From contig OX377204.1 of assembly GCA_947396885.1 (NCBI GenBank), positions 54,981,139 to 55,045,138 on the forward strand: a stretch of DNA of 64,000 bases, given 5' to 3'. Shown piece by piece: positions 35,101 to 41,100 of the stretch (within the stretch, counting starts at the first letter, position 1; the number at the start of each line of letters is the position of its first letter). The position numbers were made by a program, and so were the translations under genes. Source of the stretch: Heligmosomoides polygyrus polygyrus (lineage: Eukaryota; Nematoda; Chromadorea; Rhabditida; Heligmosomidae). The notes under the pieces were generated by a model that was not told where the DNA came from, searched no databases, and saw only the letters and a program-made list of their open reading frames with translations.

Positions 35101-38100
35101 CAAATTCGGTGCAACGTCAGAACGAGTACGTGCCGCGGATTGAATGGGCGAGACACACTCACCTTCGTGGCTATGTGATTTTGCTTGAAATAAGGATGAG
35201 GAAAGAACGAATCGACGACGGTAACCAATGTCATTTGGGGTGCGCTTCGCTTTCCATTTCTACGGGATGTCGCGGATACGAATTGAGCGCGAATTTGGTC
35301 CACAAATGACTTGCTGTGGCCAACCGATGGACGAGTCAGCACTGTATTCTCCCCAGGCAAGCGTAATACCAACTGGTTTGGGCTACAAACAACAATAGGC
35401 CCTCCTGCGGCTGCGCCCTACTTGGCACATTTTAAAAAGAATAAGCCTTTTTAGTTGTTGTTCATATTAGCCACTGTCTGCGTATTCGGTGTACCACTGG
35501 GACAATTCAGATGCGTGCATGACAACAGCTTTCGCTCATTTGTTGTGACAAGAGCAAGTTTGGCAAGGCACTCGACAGTGATTGAAATGCCGGTGGCTTT
35601 ATACGCTACAACTAGATTTGAAGTTCGCTTACCAGGTTACTATCTCAACGGTAGGTCGGACCGGCGCAAATGTTGTATATGGGCAGAACCGCCTCTCTCT
35701 GGGTAGTAACAAACTGCAGGTATCTCGACCCCAATACAACTCTGCGCAGAGTTAGGGGCGACGGAAGTCGCGGGTTGGCGCTCTGTTGATTCACGTGCTC
35801 CACAGCTGACGGGCGCGCGTGGGATGAGGGCTCGCATCTGCGTCTAGCCGCAGTGCAAATGTGGCGTAGTAGGGAAGAGGTCTGGCTCGTGAACGAGGGG
35901 TCGAGGGTTTGGATCCCGCAGACTGCGTTCGTTTTGCACTTTTGCAAAATCCATGTTTATCATATAGGTAATCCACCTAGGGGTAGTATAGTTTGTTATA
36001 GAGCATGTTTACATATAATTAAACTACAGATGAGCTAAAATGTTCACTTTGTGACACTTATTTTAAGCCTGTTTTGTGTGAAGCTATAGTTATGTAACGA
36101 TAGATATTTTGTGGCACTAGTTAAAGGTTCCGACTCCACCAACAAGACTTTAATCAAAAATTTTTTTGCTGAAACTTCGTCTGAGGGGTTATTTGGGGTG
36201 TTGATCACGAATCCGACATCCGTTTTTCACGATGCGGTGGGAGGCCACCCATACCGTTAACATGGGTGGTCCAGGCAGAGTCACCGATTTCGCTGAAACT
36301 TCGTCTAGGGGGGTTATTTGGGGTGCTGATCACGAATCTGACATCCGTTTTTCACGATTCTGTCTCTACCTGCCGTCATCGGCAGAAACTTTAAGAATGT
36401 AATCCTGTGCCATCCTGTATCTATACTGTTCAGCCGAATCGTGAAAAACGGATGCCAGATTCCTGATCAGCACCCCAAATAACCCCCCTAGACAAAGTTT
36501 CAGGGAAAATTTTTTTTTTGACGGAGTCGGAACTTTTTACTTGTGCCACAAAATATCTATCGTTACATAACTATAGCTTCACACAAAATAGGCTTAAAAT
36601 AAGTGACACACAGAAGTGAACATTTTAGCTAATCTGTAGTTTGAAGCATATGTTATATGTAAACATGCTCTATAACACACTATACTACCCCTAGGTGGAT
36701 TACCTAAATGATAAACATGGATTTTGCAAAAGTGCAAAACGAACGCAGTCTGCGGGATCAAAACCCTCGGGCCCTCGTTCACGAGCCCGACCTCCTCCCT
36801 ACTGCGCCACATGTGCACTGTGATTGGCCGCGATGCGAGCCCTCATCCCGCGCGCGCTCGTCAGCTGTGGAGCACGTGAATCAACAGGGCGCCAACCCGC
36901 GACTTCCGTCGCCCCTAACTCTGCGCAGAGTTGTATTGGGGTCGAGATACCTGCAGTTTGTTACTACCCAGAGAGAGGCGGTTCTGCCCATATACAACAC
37001 TTGCGCCGTTCCGACCTACCGTTGAGATAGTATCCTGGTTAGACATACCCCAATCAAACATCCATCGGGAAAGTGGCATCGATATTCCGGAGATACGGAC
37101 CCCTTCACCAGTCACAAGCAAATGTGATTAAGAACACGCTGAACACGAGACTGGCCTGCCGTGACATGCAGTGAATAGTCGATAACTCAGTTGGAATTCG
37201 ATGGTGATCCCGTCAGCACTTCAACGCCAACGGACGGATGGTAGCCATCGTTGGTCAGAGCGGCAACCTTCGCTACACGTCTTCTGCTACGCTGCATGAA
37301 TTTCTGTGGCGATTGTTTGCAGCTCTCACCACGGGTCCGACCTGCAAACGAACTGGACTTTATAATCGTCGCCCTTGGAGCTGTGCGATTTTCTTTTCTG
37401 GCAAAAAAGCTAGTCGGGCGCGTGGAGCGCAATCGTAGAAGATGTCGGCTGCCACATGAACCGGGATATTGATTTGAGTCCCCGCCCAGGTCAACCAGGC
37501 CTTCTATCCGTTCAGAATCCGTAAAGTACCAGTCCGTGCTTCATTCCTTTGTTTGGGAGGGATGAAGCACGGACTTGTTCGTCGGCTGGCCCCGCAAGTT
37601 ATTGTATAGCACAAACACGCATTCAACTCGCCTCCAAATCATCCCGTAGAAGCAACGTGGAGTATCCCAAAAGGGATTGAGTAACGCCGTCCTTCTCCTT
37701 TATCCTTTAAAGAGTCTATCATACTATAACCTTTGGCAATTCAAATTCCAATGAAAGCTGCATGAAATGGCCTGAAAATGTTCTTAAACCATGAGCTCTT
37801 TTATGCTTTTACGTTCTCAAAAAATTCGGCGCAACACGTGGACGAGGGGGGCAGTCCTTGGCCTCGACCGCCATGAGCATAGCAGTCGTTTTTGGTGACG
37901 TGGAATTTCCCCATTGTACGCGTACGTACGTGTAATGCAAGTTGCACCGAGAGGGGCCTAGGTCAAACTGGTAAAAACCCGTAACTTTTTCGAGTACTGA
38001 TGGACTGCCCCCTCGTCCACTAGTTGCGCCAAAAATTCTAATATTGAAGCCACTATCCCTATGCGAACATAGCTCTCTAAACTTCAACTGCTAAGACCAA

Positions 38101-41100
38101 ACATCGGGGCTAGCCAAAGCGGTGTAAAACAAAGGTGGGCTTCTACATTTATTATTTGGACACGGAGAAATTCTGAAATTTCCTTCGCTCACGAAACTAG
38201 GACTGGAACAACTGACGCAGGCCACTTTTCAGTGAAAACAGCGCATCCTAAATCAGGTGTTACGATGAATGATCCCCTCTGCAGGTCACCTTTGCCATAG
38301 GCATCTTCACCACCCTCCCTGGAGTTCGAATGTTCTGTCTCTATACCTGTGTACAGGTTACGTTCACCTACATCTACCAGGTGGGCTATCGCTTCATCTA
38401 AGGTCTGCTTCGGGCAGGATGATCATCACCTTTTAGCTCACGTTCTTCTCGCCGGTACTTGCCTATGCAGCTGAAATGGAGAACAACGGCACACACTCCC
38501 TTCTCTTTCGCAAGGCTCTAGAACCGGACTCATCCGGCAAGTTTGCACTCCTCTTTTCTTTTTTCCTACAACACCAAGGGGAAGTTGAGGGATAGCTTTT
38601 AACGTACATCTCGATTTGGTCAGGCCCTGCGTGGAGTTCATTAACTAACGCTGGTCACCACCAGAGGCCAGATTCCTCAACCGCTTACCATAACGATATA
38701 TCGGTTGTTGTGTCTGCACTTATCTCTGTATCTCTGTATCTCTCTGTATCACATACTACGTAGGCCGGTATGGTGAAAGCGCGGTGAGATGATACGAGCG
38801 GTATCGTTGATGAATCTGGCCCCAGTAAATCTCCCAAAGAGGATGTAACGGTTTGTCCATCGACTCTGCATCTCTCCGCGTAAGTTAGTCAAGTATTGGG
38901 AAGTCCTTCTAAGTCTCACAGGGCGTTTAACTGCGTAAGGCTACACAAAACTATTTGCTGAAATGGACTTTTCAATTTGCAAAATTGTGTTACGTAGTCA
39001 GTAGTTGTCCGACGTTCTCCTTGAGCGCTGTCCACTGTCCACTGTCAATTAACCCATGTCATCCTATTCCATGGTGAAAGTGGGTATGACGAGCTCTTGA
39101 CAGAATCCACTGGACGCCGTGGTTCGTTCTTTTCCCCTGTTTCATGTGTAAAGGTGAAGCTGCACTGCTGACGATTGAACAAGCGACGCACTCTACCTTC
39201 GTTGGTCTCCTGCAAACGCCCCGCTGCTTCGCTAGAGAAATGGTGGAAACGAAAGAGGCCGTTTTCGACGACGCCCTGCTGCGCCACGATCACCGTCTCC
39301 CGAGCCACGTTCATCATACTGTACGCCGTCGAGCAGCTGCTGAAGTAGAGCCGCTCTCAGTCTAGTCGATCAGATGAATCCATTCACATGTCACGCTGCA
39401 CACTCTCCGCAAGTTCGTGCTTAGTCGGAATTTACAATTTACCCCAGATGGTGTAAGGGATCCTCGACCCAGTTGATCTCATGTCTTTAGAGGGATGAAA
39501 CTGTGCTGTCATGTTTCCATCATTGTGTCTCACCTCAGTTTTAGTGTCGAAATGGAAGCTGTTTTGGATGGCTGGTTCAGTGTCCAGAAAATCACAACAG
39601 AATAAAGCTCCACCCCTGCAGAGAATCTCTGGTATTCTCCTTCGGCTCTAGAATCAGCGCTCTTTTCCACACCTTCTAGAGGAAGTACTTTTAGAGCCTC
39701 AAAAGGAAGCTACCGGAGGATGGAAGTCAAAGCTGAGTGGAGCGCTAAGAAAGCTAGAGACGAAACTGGAACACCATGAAAGGGTTTGCAGCTTCAACTC
39801 CTCATATCGCTCTAAAGCAAGGATCCGTGATCTTTGGCTTGCGCTGGCCACCTCTGCTTTCTAGCTCCAGCATGCCATACTTTTTTCAGCATTCTGAGGA
39901 GAATCCGCACGAAGAGACGCTCGTCAACAAGCTGTTCAGAGAAATCATTGGACCATTCCTTCTCGAGCGCAGCACACAGGTTCGATTTTACGCATTGCCT
40001 TCAACCAGCTCACATCTCCTTCCACTTTCAGGTTTGCGCAGTACTGCTCTACGTCGTTTATTTAACGCTAGCGATCTACGGCTGCCTAAACATCAAAGAA
40101 GGTCTCGATCCAAAGTTCCTGGTTAAAGACTCCTTCTACCTTAGCAACTTTTACAAGTTAATCGACGAAACGTTCTGGTACGAAGGTGGGTACGATTTTA
40201 TTAAGCACTAGATCTCCTAGACAGGTGGCAGCTGTGTTGAATTAATTATTCAAGAAAAAGCATAGAACAGTTTGCGGGCGACTACAACACCTACAATATT
40301 GCGCAACTTCTGACCATGCATACATATCTTGCATCCGTTCTCCTTTTTTTGGCTACAGATCTCTCTTCAGCGACTTCTGAAAACATCTGCCTATAGTGTA
40401 AAAAGTCTTTTCTGGAGGCCAATGACAGACTCCACCTGCTCATAACAGACCTCATCCCATTGACTAACCGAGCCTTCCTCTTTCTTCTTCTTCTTCTTCT
40501 TCTTCTTCATCTGCCTCTACTAATGCTTCATAAGATGCGGTTGCCTTCAGCTCTTCGAGATAAAATGTTTCATGCGGTTCCAACGAGATGGCAACAATTT
40601 GGGGTAAGCCGCATTCGACATCCAGGAAGAGTAGAAGGTCGAAAGTAGCTTATCCCTTTCACCTGTAAACGTTGAAGTGCGCCATCTACGCACGGAGAGG
40701 ACTATTTCCGGCTCGGATGACCAACAGTTCAGAGCAGTCAGACCACTTGCTCATCCATTCAAATATGCATTTTTGAGACGTGCATTATCGAACCCAATAA
40801 CATAGATAGCGTGAAAAGAATTTGGACTAAGGTGCCGCTATATGTAAGGCTTCTGGTCCACCCTCTGAATACGCTGAGAAATTCCACTAAACGAATATGG
40901 GTCTACATTAGTAGTTTATGTCCATCTTGACTACATATATGTACTACTAATAAAGGATATTCGGAATCAACTTAGCTTCGCATTCTTAGGCAGGAATTAT
41001 GAACCCAAAATGCAGGAAATCCTCAGCAGTGGAAGCAGTTGATTGTGCTTTCCTTATCCCTAGCGTTCCCCTCTGTCGTATGTTCAGGTCTCCAAATGCA

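Noticed and set aside
36708..37030. Gene of 105 codons in the right arm of the palindrome
   Set aside because: The same frame appears inverted in the left arm; it is repeat sequence with a tRNA-like core.
39045..39317. 90-codon minus-strand gene or transposase fragment
   Set aside because: I looked for mariner, Tc1 and piggyBac motifs and found none.
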